Of a stretch of DNA of 64,000 nucleotides, positions 52,299-60,752 are shown one piece after another; within the stretch, counting starts at the first letter, position 1; every line of letters starts with the position of its first letter. The notes beneath the pieces were generated by a model. The model was given only the letters and a program-made list of their open reading frames with translations, did not search any database and was not told where the DNA came from. The stretch comes from an uncultured Agathobacter sp. (GTDB taxonomy: Bacteria; Bacillota; Clostridia; Lachnospirales; Lachnospiraceae), in the NCBI GenBank assembly GCA_934307695.1, contig CAKRCS010000001.1, positions 310,001-374,000 of the forward strand, written 5' to 3'. The translations under genes and the position numbers were made by a program.

Positions 52299-52736
52299 TT
52301 ATGGCATAATATCCGGCATGCCGTCACCGTCAAGGTCAGCGCCGTGCGCACCGATATCTATCGTGTTTAAAGTGCGGCGCTTTAAGCGGGCCTCCTCGGA
52401 GGTCTTAAGCAGATACGACTTGATCTCCTTTGCATGCTTGATGTGGATCAGCTTAAGCTCCGGGCTTGTAACGTCTCCGGTGTAGCAGATGATGGTGGCA
52501 AGACCAAGGATACGCTCGATAAAGGAAGTCGTAAGCTTGACATCCTGGATCTTGTACATGTAGCAATCGTCCTCGGTTGTGCTGAGAAATCCCTGATTGA
52601 TTGTGATAACTCCCGGAGTCAGTGTGTACTTGGTAAAAGTCCACGGAAGTCCGAGAAACAGGATGCGCTTGCGCTCGGTGTATACAACGGTATCGTCATC
52701 AATGATAGAGCTGGTTGTTGTTCTTTCTTCTGGCAT
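52299..52736 (-). CDS. bacterial PH-domain protein with a C-terminal calcium-loop-like motif
   Basis: A 145-residue protein of the bPH_2 (DUF304-like) type: [32 protein letters not shown] and the following [17 protein letters not shown] fit the seven-stranded PH fold. Unusually there is no membrane helix. The C-terminus ends in [10 protein letters not shown], the DxDxDG pattern of EF-hand or thrombospondin-type calcium loops. Function unknown. Confidence 0.75.
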   Translation of the reverse strand: MPEERTTTSSIIDDDTVVYTERKRILFLGLPWTFTKYTLTPGVITINQGFLSTTEDDCYMYKIQDVKLTTSFIERILGLATIICYTGDVTSPELKLIHIKHAKEIKSYLLKTSEEARLKRRTLNTIDIGAHGADLDGDGMPDIMP

Positions 52737-52841
52737 AGTGTATTCCCTTCCTTTTGAAAAAATGAAATATTCCTTTATATTCTATCGTATTTTTTCCCTT
52801 TTTCCAACCAAAAAATTGTACAAAACAAAGCGTATTTTCCA

Positions 52842-52928
52842 ATGCGGATTTCGTGATATTTGGATGCGGATTTTTCTTGAATTGTACAATTCTTTATTAT
52901 ATGATAAAAAAAATTGCGGTTGCCGCAA
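52842..52928 (+). promoter_or_regulatory. pyrB upstream region: direct repeat, promoter and leader hairpin
   Basis: ATGCGGATTT occurs at 52842 and 52864, 22 bp apart. A promoter follows: TTGAAT (52877-52882), 17 bp, TATGAT (52900-52905). A short hairpin TTGCGG-TTG-CCGCAA lies in the leader about 30 bp before the ATG. No classic PyrR attenuator is obvious. Confidence 0.5.
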
Positions 52929-52956
52929 AATGATACGAGAGGATGGAGAAAAGAAA

Positions 52957-53874
52957 ATGCGACATCTTATGAGTCCCTTGGATTTTTCGGTGGAGGAGTT
53001 AGACAAGCTGCTTGATCTTGCAAATGACATTGAAAAGAATCCCGACAAATATGCTCACGCTTGTGACGGAAAGAAACTTGCAACCTGCTTTTATGAGCCG
53101 AGTACACGAACCAGACTTAGCTTCGAGGCAGCAATGCTGGGTCTTGGCGGTTCGGTTTTAGGTTTCGCCAGTGCTGATTCATCATCAGCCAGTAAAGGAG
53201 AGAGCGTTTCCGATACCATTCGCGTAATATCCTGTTACGCAGATATATGTGCAATGCGTCATCCAAAGGAAGGCGCACCTCTTGTAGCCTCCCAGAAATC
53301 CCTTATTCCTGTAATCAATGCCGGTGATGGTGGACATCAGCATCCGACACAGACACTTGCAGATCTGCTTACGATCCGTACATTAAAGGGCAGATTGTCT
53401 GATATTACCGTCGGTCTGTGCGGAGACTTAAAGTTTGGCAGAACGGTACATTCCCTGATCAATGCGCTGATCCGCTATAAGAATGTCAAGTTTGTACTGA
53501 TTTCCCCGGAGGAGCTTCGCGTGCCGGATTATATCCGTGAGGATGTGCTGCGTGCGAATAACGTGGAATTTGAGGAAGTGGAACGTCTTGAGGATGCCAT
53601 GGGAAGGCTGGATGTGCTGTATATGACAAGAGTGCAGAGGGAACGTTTCTTCAACGAGGAGGATTATGTCCGCTTAAAGGATTACTATATCCTGACCAAG
53701 GAGAAAATGCAGCTCGCAAGGGAGGATATGCTCGTACTGCATCCGCTTCCGCGTGTCAATGAGATTTCCGTTGAGGTGGATGACGATCCGAGAGCTGCCT
53801 ATTTCAAACAGGTAAAGTATGGTATGTATGTAAGAATGGCACTTATTCTGACGCTGCTCGGTCTTGCCGAATAG
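52957..53874 (+). CDS. pyrB: aspartate carbamoyltransferase catalytic subunit
   Basis: A 305-residue enzyme that joins carbamoyl phosphate and aspartate in pyrimidine synthesis. The carbamoyl-phosphate loop is [13 protein letters not shown] (~47-59). [30 protein letters not shown] and HPLPRVNEI follow. The ATG at 52957 has GGATGGAG upstream; the longer open frame reaches back through the promoter. It is paired with pyrI, so the enzyme is of the regulated, E. coli-like class. Confidence 0.96.
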   Translation: MRHLMSPLDFSVEELDKLLDLANDIEKNPDKYAHACDGKKLATCFYEPSTRTRLSFEAAMLGLGGSVLGFASADSSSASKGESVSDTIRVISCYADICAMRHPKEGAPLVASQKSLIPVINAGDGGHQHPTQTLADLLTIRTLKGRLSDITVGLCGDLKFGRTVHSLINALIRYKNVKFVLISPEELRVPDYIREDVLRANNVEFEEVERLEDAMGRLDVLYMTRVQRERFFNEEDYVRLKDYYILTKEKMQLAREDMLVLHPLPRVNEISVEVDDDPRAAYFKQVKYGMYVRMALILTLLGLAE

Positions 53875-53900
53875 AGAAGTAAGTAGAAAAGGAGAACAAT

Positions 53901-54347
53901 ATGCTGAATATAAGTGGAATCCATGAGGGATTTGTGCTTGACCATATTAAGGCAGGGGAGAGCCTGCGTATCTATCACGATCTGAAGCTGGATAAGCTTG
54001 ACTGTACGGTTGCGATTATCAAGAATGCGAAGAGCAACAAGATGGGGAAGAAGGACATCATCAAGGTGGAGTGCCCGGTGGAGGCACTGGATCTGGATAT
54101 CCTGGGTTTTATCGATCACAACATCACGGTCAATGTGATACAGGGAGATACGATCGTTGAGAAGAAGATCCTTTCCTTGCCAAAGCAGGTAAAGAACGTG
54201 ATCAAATGTAAAAACCCGCGTTGTATCACCTCGATTGAGCAGGAGCTGGATCAGATCTTTATCCTTACGGATGCAGAGCGGGAAGTATACCGCTGCAAGT
54301 ATTGCGAGGAGAAATATTCCAATTCCTCACGCAACAAGAAAAAGTAA
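53901..54347 (+). CDS. pyrI: aspartate carbamoyltransferase regulatory subunit
   Basis: A 148-residue nucleotide-binding subunit that gives PyrB allosteric control by CTP/ATP. An N-terminal allosteric domain (HIKAGESLRIYHDLKLDKL) and a C-terminal zinc domain with CKNPRCIT and YRCKYCEEK (four Cys) are present. It follows pyrB by 26 bp with AAAAGGAG and ends at a terminator. Confidence 0.94.
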   Translation: MLNISGIHEGFVLDHIKAGESLRIYHDLKLDKLDCTVAIIKNAKSNKMGKKDIIKVECPVEALDLDILGFIDHNITVNVIQGDTIVEKKILSLPKQVKNVIKCKNPRCITSIEQELDQIFILTDAEREVYRCKYCEEKYSNSSRNKKK

Positions 54348-54358
54348 TAGGCAAAAAA

Positions 54359-54399
54359 GAAGAACCTTCTTTGTGCATAAGCATTAAGAAGGTTTTCTT
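54359..54399. terminator. bidirectional terminator between pyrI and the convergent permease gene
   Basis: AAGAACCTTCTT and AAGAAGGTTTTCTT arms with T runs on both sides; the right arm overlaps the end of the convergent gene. Confidence 0.75.
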
Positions 54400-54824
54400 T
54401 CTGTCTGATGATTGGCTAGAACGCCAGATATGAGGGTGCCCTGCCCACAAAGAAGCCGTTCGAAGACAAGGCCTGCCACTGCCCAGAATGGAAAATAGTC
54501 CAGACGGACAACTCCGCGAACGGAATAGGTCGCATCGGAGTAATTCCATGGGCATACGCCCATCGCGGTAAGGATGGAGCCGGTCAGAAATTCGCCGCAC
54601 ATGATCATGACGGCATATACCGAAGCACGGCAGATGACGGGCCAATCATCAAGGCGTTCATGTACCGGCACGATGAACACCGCCATTCCGTAAATCGGAA
54701 ACATCCAGAGGGAGGTCTGTCCCCACAGATGAAAGTCTCCGCTCAATAAAGGCCGGATGGATGTGAATATAATTTCCATGCACCATCCGGTGATCCCACA
54801 TTTGAAAAAGTTCTTCCAGTTCAT
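54384..54824 (-). CDS. putative ABC-transporter permease-like membrane protein (CmpB family)
   Basis: A 146-residue integral membrane protein with four helices, ending in a polar tail. WMFPIYGMAVFIVPVHERL, YAVMIMCGEFLTG and GVCPWNYSD match the PF06541 (ABC_trans_CmpB) family, small membrane proteins annotated as permeases by distant similarity only. No ATPase partner is nearby, so a transport role is doubtful. Confidence 0.78.
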   Translation of the reverse strand: MNWKNFFKCGITGWCMEIIFTSIRPLLSGDFHLWGQTSLWMFPIYGMAVFIVPVHERLDDWPVICRASVYAVMIMCGEFLTGSILTAMGVCPWNYSDATYSVRGVVRLDYFPFWAVAGLVFERLLCGQGTLISGVLANHQTERKPS

Positions 54825-54925
54825 AGTAAATGTATTCCTCGCTTAGAACTAATATGCACCAAATTGCCGGAAGGTATTCAACAGAACATTCATAAATTTA
54901 CTGGCAAAAATGTGCAAATATCTGC

Positions 54926-54954
54926 TTGCCCAATCGTTTGACTGCGCTTATAAT
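54926..54954 (+). promoter_or_regulatory. promoter upstream of the J-domain gene leader
   Basis: TTGCCC and TATAAT separated by 17 bp. Confidence 0.6.
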
Positions 54955-54961
54955 AAAAGAA

Positions 54962-55069
54962 AAACATGCGTCTGATCACGGAGGAACAGATGCGTATTCA
55001 CAATCAAATGTTAGTTGTGATATTACTGCATTCACGGAGGATATATCTTTTGGGAGATATATCCTTTTT
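54962..55069 (+). promoter_or_regulatory. possible attenuator leader with internal terminator
   Basis: A short transcribed leader ends in a terminator-like hairpin (GGATATATCT/AGATATATCC, 55039-55064, then TTTTT) about 50 bp before the J-domain gene. It contains the 10-mer TCACGGAGGA twice; the first could serve an ATG at 54990. Either a small RNA or a read-through control. Confidence 0.4.
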
Positions 55070-55122
55070 ATGTCTGTCAATAAAAGGGATGCACTGTTGC
55101 GTGCAGGGCAGGAGTTTGGAAA

Positions 55123-56100
55123 ATGACATCGGAACAGGCTTTTAAAATATTGGGAATAGAGGATCATAAGATTGACGAGGCTTCACTAAAGAAAGCCTTT
55201 CATTCTGTTGCGCGCAAAACCCATCCGGACAGCAACCCAAAGGACGCGCAGGCACAGGCAAAATTCCATCAGATCAACGAGGCGTATGAGGTGCTGCGCG
55301 AATACTTAAAATATGAGAAGCGGCAAAAGAAGGCAGCAGGCGGCAGCGATAAAAGCAGCGGGGCAGATTCTGCCGGCAATGCACAGGAAAAGGATGTCTG
55401 GGAAGCATACACGGAGGCAGACCAAAGATACGCAAGAAAACGGCATCAGGAGGCAAGCCAGAAGGCGGAAGAGACGATCCGCAATCATGCAAAGCATGAG
55501 AAGGAGCGCATGAAGCAGGAGCAGGAAGAGGCGCAGCACCGCAGACAGATGGAGCAGGAGGCAAAACGGCAGCAGCAGGAGCAGGCACAGCGGGCACAGG
55601 AAGAGACAAAGCAGCAGGCGTGGGCGGAAAAAGAAACGGCAAAGCAGCAGACGGCAGGGAACGGCGAGGAGAAAACGCAAGGTGCAGATATTGCCGACGC
55701 GTGGCTTACAAAATTCAACCAGCTTACCGGAGCTTTCAGCGCGTGGCTTAAGAAAAGAACAGGCAGGCTTTGGGAACAAGGTGCTGCCGTATGGGAAAAG
55801 CATCAAAAGGGAAACAAGCTGCTCAAACACATTCTGGCAGCCATACTTGCAGCAACGATAATTGTATGGGCGGGCTTTGAAATCTTTGAGGGAATATATA
55901 CGATCCGGTATATAACGAGCGTGCTTGCGCAGATCGCAAAGTGGATCCTGATCGGCTGGATCGCGTATTGCATAACGGCTGCGGTGCATAAAAACTGGCA
56001 GAACCGCATCCTGTCGATCTTCGCCTTGCTTGTTTCGGTGGAGCTTGAGATCACGATCGCAAACTGGCTGGAGGATCTCATCCGGAGTATTCATTTTTGA
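55123..56100 (+). CDS. J-domain protein with long charged linker and membrane C-terminus
   Basis: A 325-residue protein. An N-terminal J domain (~3-68) has HPD in ARKTHPDSNPKD. It is followed by about 140 residues of Gln/Glu/Lys/Arg-rich coiled coil (RRQMEQEAKRQQQEQAQRAQ) and a C-terminal hydrophobic region with three membrane helices from about 240. The J domain therefore faces the cytoplasm, tethered to the membrane. It is unlike the shorter J protein at 46 kb, which has TPR-like repeats. No SD is strong; the preceding GGAGTTTGGAAA is the likely site. Confidence 0.83.
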   Translation: MTSEQAFKILGIEDHKIDEASLKKAFHSVARKTHPDSNPKDAQAQAKFHQINEAYEVLREYLKYEKRQKKAAGGSDKSSGADSAGNAQEKDVWEAYTEADQRYARKRHQEASQKAEETIRNHAKHEKERMKQEQEEAQHRRQMEQEAKRQQQEQAQRAQEETKQQAWAEKETAKQQTAGNGEEKTQGADIADAWLTKFNQLTGAFSAWLKKRTGRLWEQGAAVWEKHQKGNKLLKHILAAILAATIIVWAGFEIFEGIYTIRYITSVLAQIAKWILIGWIAYCITAAVHKNWQNRILSIFALLVSVELEITIANWLEDLIRSIHF

Positions 56101-56116
56101 TGAGGTGTGATATAAT

Positions 56117-56345
56117 GAGCGCAAGTGAGCCAACATGCGTGCATGATTGGCGAACGGCGAATTTGATCATGACAGCTGCGAAGCAGCGGAAAGCGCCGAA
56201 GGCGCGTGTCATGATATAATGTGCGTAGCAACGAGCAGTGCCAGTCGAAAGGCAAGAGCCGAAGCCTGTGCTTGCACAAGGCAGCTGGCTCTTACTTTTC
56301 GGCTGATAGGGCGACTGCCCGACAGCGAAAAAAGCGAAGCTTTTT
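56117..56345 (+). ncRNA. candidate structured RNA before priA
   Basis: Two extended -10 boxes, TGATATAAT at 56108-56116 and 56212-56220, precede a series of hairpins. An outer stem ATCATGAC/GTCATGAT (56166-56173, 56208-56215) encloses GCTGC-GAA-GCAGC and GCGCC-GAA-GGCGC. A long hairpin AAGAGCC/GGCTCTT is at 56254-56293, and GGGC/GCCC at 56309-56320. The series ends in AAAAAGC-GAA-GCTTTTT (56329-56345), a terminator-like hairpin. AGCCGAA (56257) can instead pair with TTCGGCT (56298). No coding frame with a ribosome site is convincing. Confidence 0.45.
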
Positions 56346-56393
56346 GAGATGGGCACTGTGGATGAATGTTTGCATGATTGGAGAGCGGAGAAC
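56140..56393 (+). repeat. direct repeat flanking the hairpin region
   Basis: TGCATGATTGG plus 11 further bases at 56140-56161 recurs at 56371-56392 with 19 of 22 bases the same, bracketing most of the hairpins. Confidence 0.55.
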
Positions 56394-56411
56394 CAAAACG
56401 GAGGAACTATC

Positions 56412-58643
56412 GTGGCAGCATACGCCAATGTAATTGTTGACATATCACTGGAAAAACTGGATAAGACATTTCAATACAAGATCCCGGAAGAGTGGCAGGA
56501 GACATTACATGTTGGTATGCAGGTAAAGATCCCGTTTGGAAACCGGACGATCACCGGATATGTGCTGGAGCTGACCGATGTACCGGAATATGACGTCACA
56601 AAGCTAAAGCCGATCCTCGGAGCGGCAGAGGGGAGCGTGGCGATCGAGTCGCAACTGATCGAGCTTGCGGGCTGGATGCGCCGCAACTATGGTTCTACAA
56701 TGAATCAGGCACTAAAGACGGTGCTTCCGATCAAGCAGCAGACCAGACAGGTGCAGCGGCGCACGGTGTATCTGGTGGCAGAGCGCGGTGAGGCGATCAA
56801 GCAGCTCGCGTTGTTTGAGGCGAAGCACAATGCAGCGCGTGCAAGGCTGCTGCGGGAGCTGATCGCGCAGGAAAGCATCGATTACCAGGTGGTGACACAG
56901 AAGCTTCACATTGCGGCAGCAGTTGTAAAAAGTCTGTGTGAGATGGGGCTGATCCGGGTGGACACCACAACGGAATACCGAAATCCCATATCCCATCTGG
57001 CAAAGAAGGATTACACGCTTACCTTAAATGATGCACAGCAGAAGGTCGTGGATGCGGTGATGACAGACCGTGCAAAGGGCTGTTATCAGACGTATCTTTT
57101 AAAGGGCGTGACCGGAAGCGGCAAGACCGAGGTATATATGGAGCTGATCGCCAAGGTGATCGCACAGGGACAGCAGGCAATCGTACTGATTCCGGAGATT
57201 GCCCTGACGTATCAGACGGTAATGCGGTTTGTGAACAGGTTTGGTGACCGGGTATCCATCTTAAATTCCAGATTGTCGGCGGGAGAGCGCTATGACCAGT
57301 ATCTTCGGGCAAAAAACGGAGATATTGATATTATGATCGGACCGCGTTCGGCGCTGTTTACCCCGTTTGCAAGACTGGGACTTATCATTATCGATGAGGA
57401 GCATGAGAACTCCTACAAGAGTGAGACGGCTCCGCGATACCATGCAAGGGAGACTGCGATCCATCGCGCAGCGATGTGCGGTGCGAGTGTGGTGCTTGGA
57501 TCGGCAACCCCGTCGGTGGAGAGCTATTACCGCGCCAAAGAGGGGCGTTACCGGCTTCTGGAGCTAAATCAAAGAGTTGAGGAACGGCCGCTTCCGGAAT
57601 GCGAAGTCGTAGATCTGAGAGCGGAGCTGAAAAATGGCAACCGCTCGATCCTAAGTGAGCGGTTACAGGAGCTGATGGAGGACCGTCTGCAGAAGGGACA
57701 GCAGATCATGCTCTTTTTGAACCGGAGAGGTGTCGCAGGCTTTGTCTCCTGCCGGGAATGCGGTCATGTAATCAAGTGCCCGCACTGTGACGTTTCCCTG
57801 TCGCAGCATAACAACGGGAGAATGGTGTGCCACTACTGCGGATATGAGGAGCCGGTGCCGAAGGTATGTCCTTCCTGCGGTTCAAAGTATATCGGCGGTT
57901 TCAAGGCAGGCACACAGAAGATAGAACAGGTCGTGCGGGAGCGGTTTCCGGGAGTGCGGACGCTCCGCATGGATTTTGATACGACAAGGACAAAGGATAG
58001 CTATGAGAATATCCTTCAGGCGTTTGGAAACCGGGAGGCGGATGTGCTTATCGGGACACAGATGATCGTAAAGGGGCATGATTTTGCCAATGTGACGCTG
58101 GTGGGTATCCTCGCGGCGGATATGTCACTGCATGTGAGTGATTATCATGCGCAAGAGCGGACATTCCAGCTGCTGACGCAGGCAGCCGGACGCGCGGGCA
58201 GGGGGGACTGCCCCGGACAGGTCGTGATACAGACCTACGACCCGGAGCATTTTGCGATACGCACGGCAAGCGCGCAGGACTATGAGCTTTTTTATGAGCA
58301 GGAGATCACCTTCCGCGAGCTGATGCATTATCCACCGGTGTGGAACATGCTTGTGATATTGCTTGCATCACCCGATGAGCAGGCGCTTGCGGCAGCGGCG
58401 CAGGCGGTATATGACAATATGCAGCAGATGCTTGGCAGAACCTTTGCTGTGCAGCTTATCGGACCGACGGATGCTTCAATTTCCAAAATCAATGATATAT
58501 ATCGCAAAGTTATCTACCTAAAAACCGGTAATTATGATAAACTGATTGAGTTAAAGGATGCTACGGAGCAGTTTACACAGATGCAGCCCGTATGCAAAGA
58601 CATAAATATACAATTTGATTTTAATCCGATGAGCGGATTTTAG
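56412..58643 (+). CDS. priA: primosomal protein N' (replication restart helicase PriA)
   Basis: A 743-residue helicase that reloads replication at stalled forks. An N-terminal 3'-DNA-binding domain (ANVIVDISLEKLDKTFQYKIP) comes first, then Walker A in LKGVTGSGKTEVYME (~232), DEEH, GSATPS, paired zinc-binding Cys motifs (CRECGHVIKCPHC and CHYCGYEE...CPSCGS), and the helicase C motifs IGTQMIVKGHDF and QAAGRAGR. GGAGG eight bases before GTG at 56412, and the family N-terminus, argue against the longer frame from 56349. It is the first gene of the def-fmt operon. Confidence 0.95.
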   Translation: MAAYANVIVDISLEKLDKTFQYKIPEEWQETLHVGMQVKIPFGNRTITGYVLELTDVPEYDVTKLKPILGAAEGSVAIESQLIELAGWMRRNYGSTMNQALKTVLPIKQQTRQVQRRTVYLVAERGEAIKQLALFEAKHNAARARLLRELIAQESIDYQVVTQKLHIAAAVVKSLCEMGLIRVDTTTEYRNPISHLAKKDYTLTLNDAQQKVVDAVMTDRAKGCYQTYLLKGVTGSGKTEVYMELIAKVIAQGQQAIVLIPEIALTYQTVMRFVNRFGDRVSILNSRLSAGERYDQYLRAKNGDIDIMIGPRSALFTPFARLGLIIIDEEHENSYKSETAPRYHARETAIHRAAMCGASVVLGSATPSVESYYRAKEGRYRLLELNQRVEERPLPECEVVDLRAELKNGNRSILSERLQELMEDRLQKGQQIMLFLNRRGVAGFVSCRECGHVIKCPHCDVSLSQHNNGRMVCHYCGYEEPVPKVCPSCGSKYIGGFKAGTQKIEQVVRERFPGVRTLRMDFDTTRTKDSYENILQAFGNREADVLIGTQMIVKGHDFANVTLVGILAADMSLHVSDYHAQERTFQLLTQAAGRAGRGDCPGQVVIQTYDPEHFAIRTASAQDYELFYEQEITFRELMHYPPVWNMLVILLASPDEQALAAAAQAVYDNMQQMLGRTFAVQLIGPTDASISKINDIYRKVIYLKTGNYDKLIELKDATEQFTQMQPVCKDINIQFDFNPMSGF

Positions 58644-58653
58644 AGGAGGAAAA

Positions 58654-59127
58654 ATGGCACTTAGAACGATACGCATTTTAGGAGACCCGGTTCTGGGTAA
58701 GGTATGTAAAGAGGTAAAGGAAGTTAACGACAAGATCACAGAACTGATCGATGACATGCTTGAGACAATGTATGAGGCAAACGGCGTCGGACTTGCAGCA
58801 CCGCAGGTCGGCATTTTAAAGAGAATTGTCGTAATGGATATCGGAGAAGGTCCGATCGTTATGATCAATCCACAGATCCTTGAGACCTCCGGGGAGCAGA
58901 CCGGCGATGAGGGCTGCTTAAGCTATCCGGGAAAGGCAGGAAAGGTCACAAGACCAAACTATGTAAAAGCACGCTTCCAGAACGAGGATATGGAATGGTG
59001 TGAGATTGAAGGAACGGAGCTTCTGGCACGCTGCATCTGCCATGAGCTGGATCATCTGGACGGACACATGTACACCGAGAGGGTGGAAGGGCCGATCCAC
59101 GACGTAAAGTATGAAGAGGAAGAGTAG
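58654..59127 (+). CDS. def: peptide deformylase
   Basis: A 157-residue metalloenzyme that removes formyl from nascent proteins. The three motifs are intact: GVGLAAPQVG, EGCLSYPG (metal Cys) and CHELDHLDG (HExxH). A GAGGAGG site lies ten bases after priA. It precedes fmt by three bases. Confidence 0.96.
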   Translation: MALRTIRILGDPVLGKVCKEVKEVNDKITELIDDMLETMYEANGVGLAAPQVGILKRIVVMDIGEGPIVMINPQILETSGEQTGDEGCLSYPGKAGKVTRPNYVKARFQNEDMEWCEIEGTELLARCICHELDHLDGHMYTERVEGPIHDVKYEEEE

Positions 59128-59130
59128 AAC

Positions 59131-60060
59131 ATGAAAGTTATTTTTATGGGAACACCGGATTTCGCGGTGGAGACATTGGAGGCAGTGATCAAAGCGGGGC
59201 ATGAGGTCGCGCTTGTAGTGACACAGCCGGATAAGCCGAAGGGAAGAGGCAATGCAATGCAGGCATCCCCGGTAAAAGAATGTGCGCTTGCACACGGAAT
59301 CGAGGTTTACCAGCCGAAGAAGATCCGTGAGCAGGAGTGTGTGGACTATCTGGCGGGCTTTGGCGCAGATATTTTTGTGGTAGCTGCTTTCGGGCAGATC
59401 TTATCGCAGGCACTTTTGGACATGCCAAAATACGGCTGCATCAATGTGCATGCGTCACTTTTGCCGAAATACCGCGGGGCAGCGCCGATCCAGTGGGCTG
59501 TCATAAACGGTGAACAGACGACCGGTGTTACCATCCAGCAGATGGACATCGGAATCGATACCGGAGACATTATCGCGCAGGAGGAGCTGACGCTTGCTGC
59601 GGATGAGACGGGAGGGAGCCTGTTTGACAAGCTGGCAGCAGTTGGTGCAGGCCTCTGTGTAAAGGCGATGGAGCAGATCGCATCCGGAACGGCAACGCGC
59701 ACGCCGCAGGATGAGTCGGCGGCAACGCATACCTCCATGATCCGCAAGGATTTCGGGCATATCGACTGGAACAAGAGCGCAAAAGAAATCGAACGGCTTA
59801 TCCGTGGATTAAATCCGTGGCCGAGTGCATATACTCATCTGGATGGGAAGACCTTAAAGATCTGGAAGGCGACCGTAAGCGGTACTGAGAGCGGAGAAAA
59901 GCCGGGCAGTATCGTGGATGTGACAAAGGACGCAATTCTGGTACAGACAGGGGAGGGCGTGCTGCAGCTTGATGAGATCCAGCTGGAGGGCAAAAAGCGC
60001 ATGGCATGTGACGCATTCTTAAGAGGCTGCCATATCGAAAAAGGAGGTTATTTCGCATGA
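59131..60060 (+). CDS. fmt: methionyl-tRNA formyltransferase
   Basis: A 309-residue enzyme that formylates initiator Met-tRNA. It has MGTPDFAV near the start, the folate/catalytic stretch NVHASLLPKYRGAAPIQWA with Asn-His, MDIGIDTGDII with the catalytic Asp, and a C-terminal OB domain. It overlaps the next gene by four bases. Confidence 0.96.
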   Translation: MKVIFMGTPDFAVETLEAVIKAGHEVALVVTQPDKPKGRGNAMQASPVKECALAHGIEVYQPKKIREQECVDYLAGFGADIFVVAAFGQILSQALLDMPKYGCINVHASLLPKYRGAAPIQWAVINGEQTTGVTIQQMDIGIDTGDIIAQEELTLAADETGGSLFDKLAAVGAGLCVKAMEQIASGTATRTPQDESAATHTSMIRKDFGHIDWNKSAKEIERLIRGLNPWPSAYTHLDGKTLKIWKATVSGTESGEKPGSIVDVTKDAILVQTGEGVLQLDEIQLEGKKRMACDAFLRGCHIEKGGYFA

Positions 60061-60752
60061 TTTTTTGGGATTACACATATATTCTGGTGCTGATCGGTGC
60101 AGTCATCTGCATGATCGCATCGACAAGAGTGAGAACGACCTTTAACAAATATTCCAAGTACCGCAGCATGTCCGGCATGACCGGGGCGCAGGCGGCAGAG
60201 CGCATTTTGCGGAGCGCGGGGATCTATGACGTGCAGATCCGCCATGTGTCCGGGGAGCTGACCGACCACTATGATCCGAGAACCAAGACGGTCAATCTGT
60301 CCGATTCCGTATACAATTCCACCTCGGTTGCGGCTGTCGGTGTTGCGGCACATGAGTGCGGACATGTTATCCAGCATGATACCAACTATGCACCGCTGAC
60401 CTTCCGTACCACACTTGTCCCGATCGCGAATATCGGATCAACACTAGCCTGGCCGGTCATCCTGATCGGACTTTTGATCAACAGCCGTTCATCCATGATG
60501 ATCATTGATATCGGCATCATTTTGTTCTCACTCGCGGTATTGTTCCAGCTTGTGACGCTCCCGGTAGAGTTCGATGCATCCGGCAGGGCACTCCGGCTGC
60601 TTCAGGAGCAGGGCATCCTTGGAAGTGAGGAGATCGTGTATACAAGAAAAGTATTGTCAGCGGCAGCACTTACCTATGTGGCGAGCGCGGCATCTGCAAT
60701 TTTACAGTTGTTCCGTATCATCTTACTGTTCGGAGGACGGCGGCGTGACTAA
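60057..60752 (+). CDS. zinc metallopeptidase, YugP family
   Basis: A 231-residue membrane metalloprotease-like protein. It has an N-terminal helix, the zinc motif AAHECGHVIQHD (HExxH) near residue 100, and further helices at ~115-170 and at the C-terminus. Its substrate is unknown. Its place between fmt and rsmB is conserved in Lachnospiraceae and relatives. Confidence 0.9.
   Translation: MIFWDYTYILVLIGAVICMIASTRVRTTFNKYSKYRSMSGMTGAQAAERILRSAGIYDVQIRHVSGELTDHYDPRTKTVNLSDSVYNSTSVAAVGVAAHECGHVIQHDTNYAPLTFRTTLVPIANIGSTLAWPVILIGLLINSRSSMMIIDIGIILFSLAVLFQLVTLPVEFDASGRALRLLQEQGILGSEEIVYTRKVLSAAALTYVASAASAILQLFRIILLFGGRRRD

Noticed and set aside
54960..55070. Possible guanidine-II (mini-ykkC) riboswitch because of two ACGG-containing boxes
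   Set aside because: The ACGG bases are not closed by the required hairpin stems, and the boxes read more simply as ribosome-site-like sequence.
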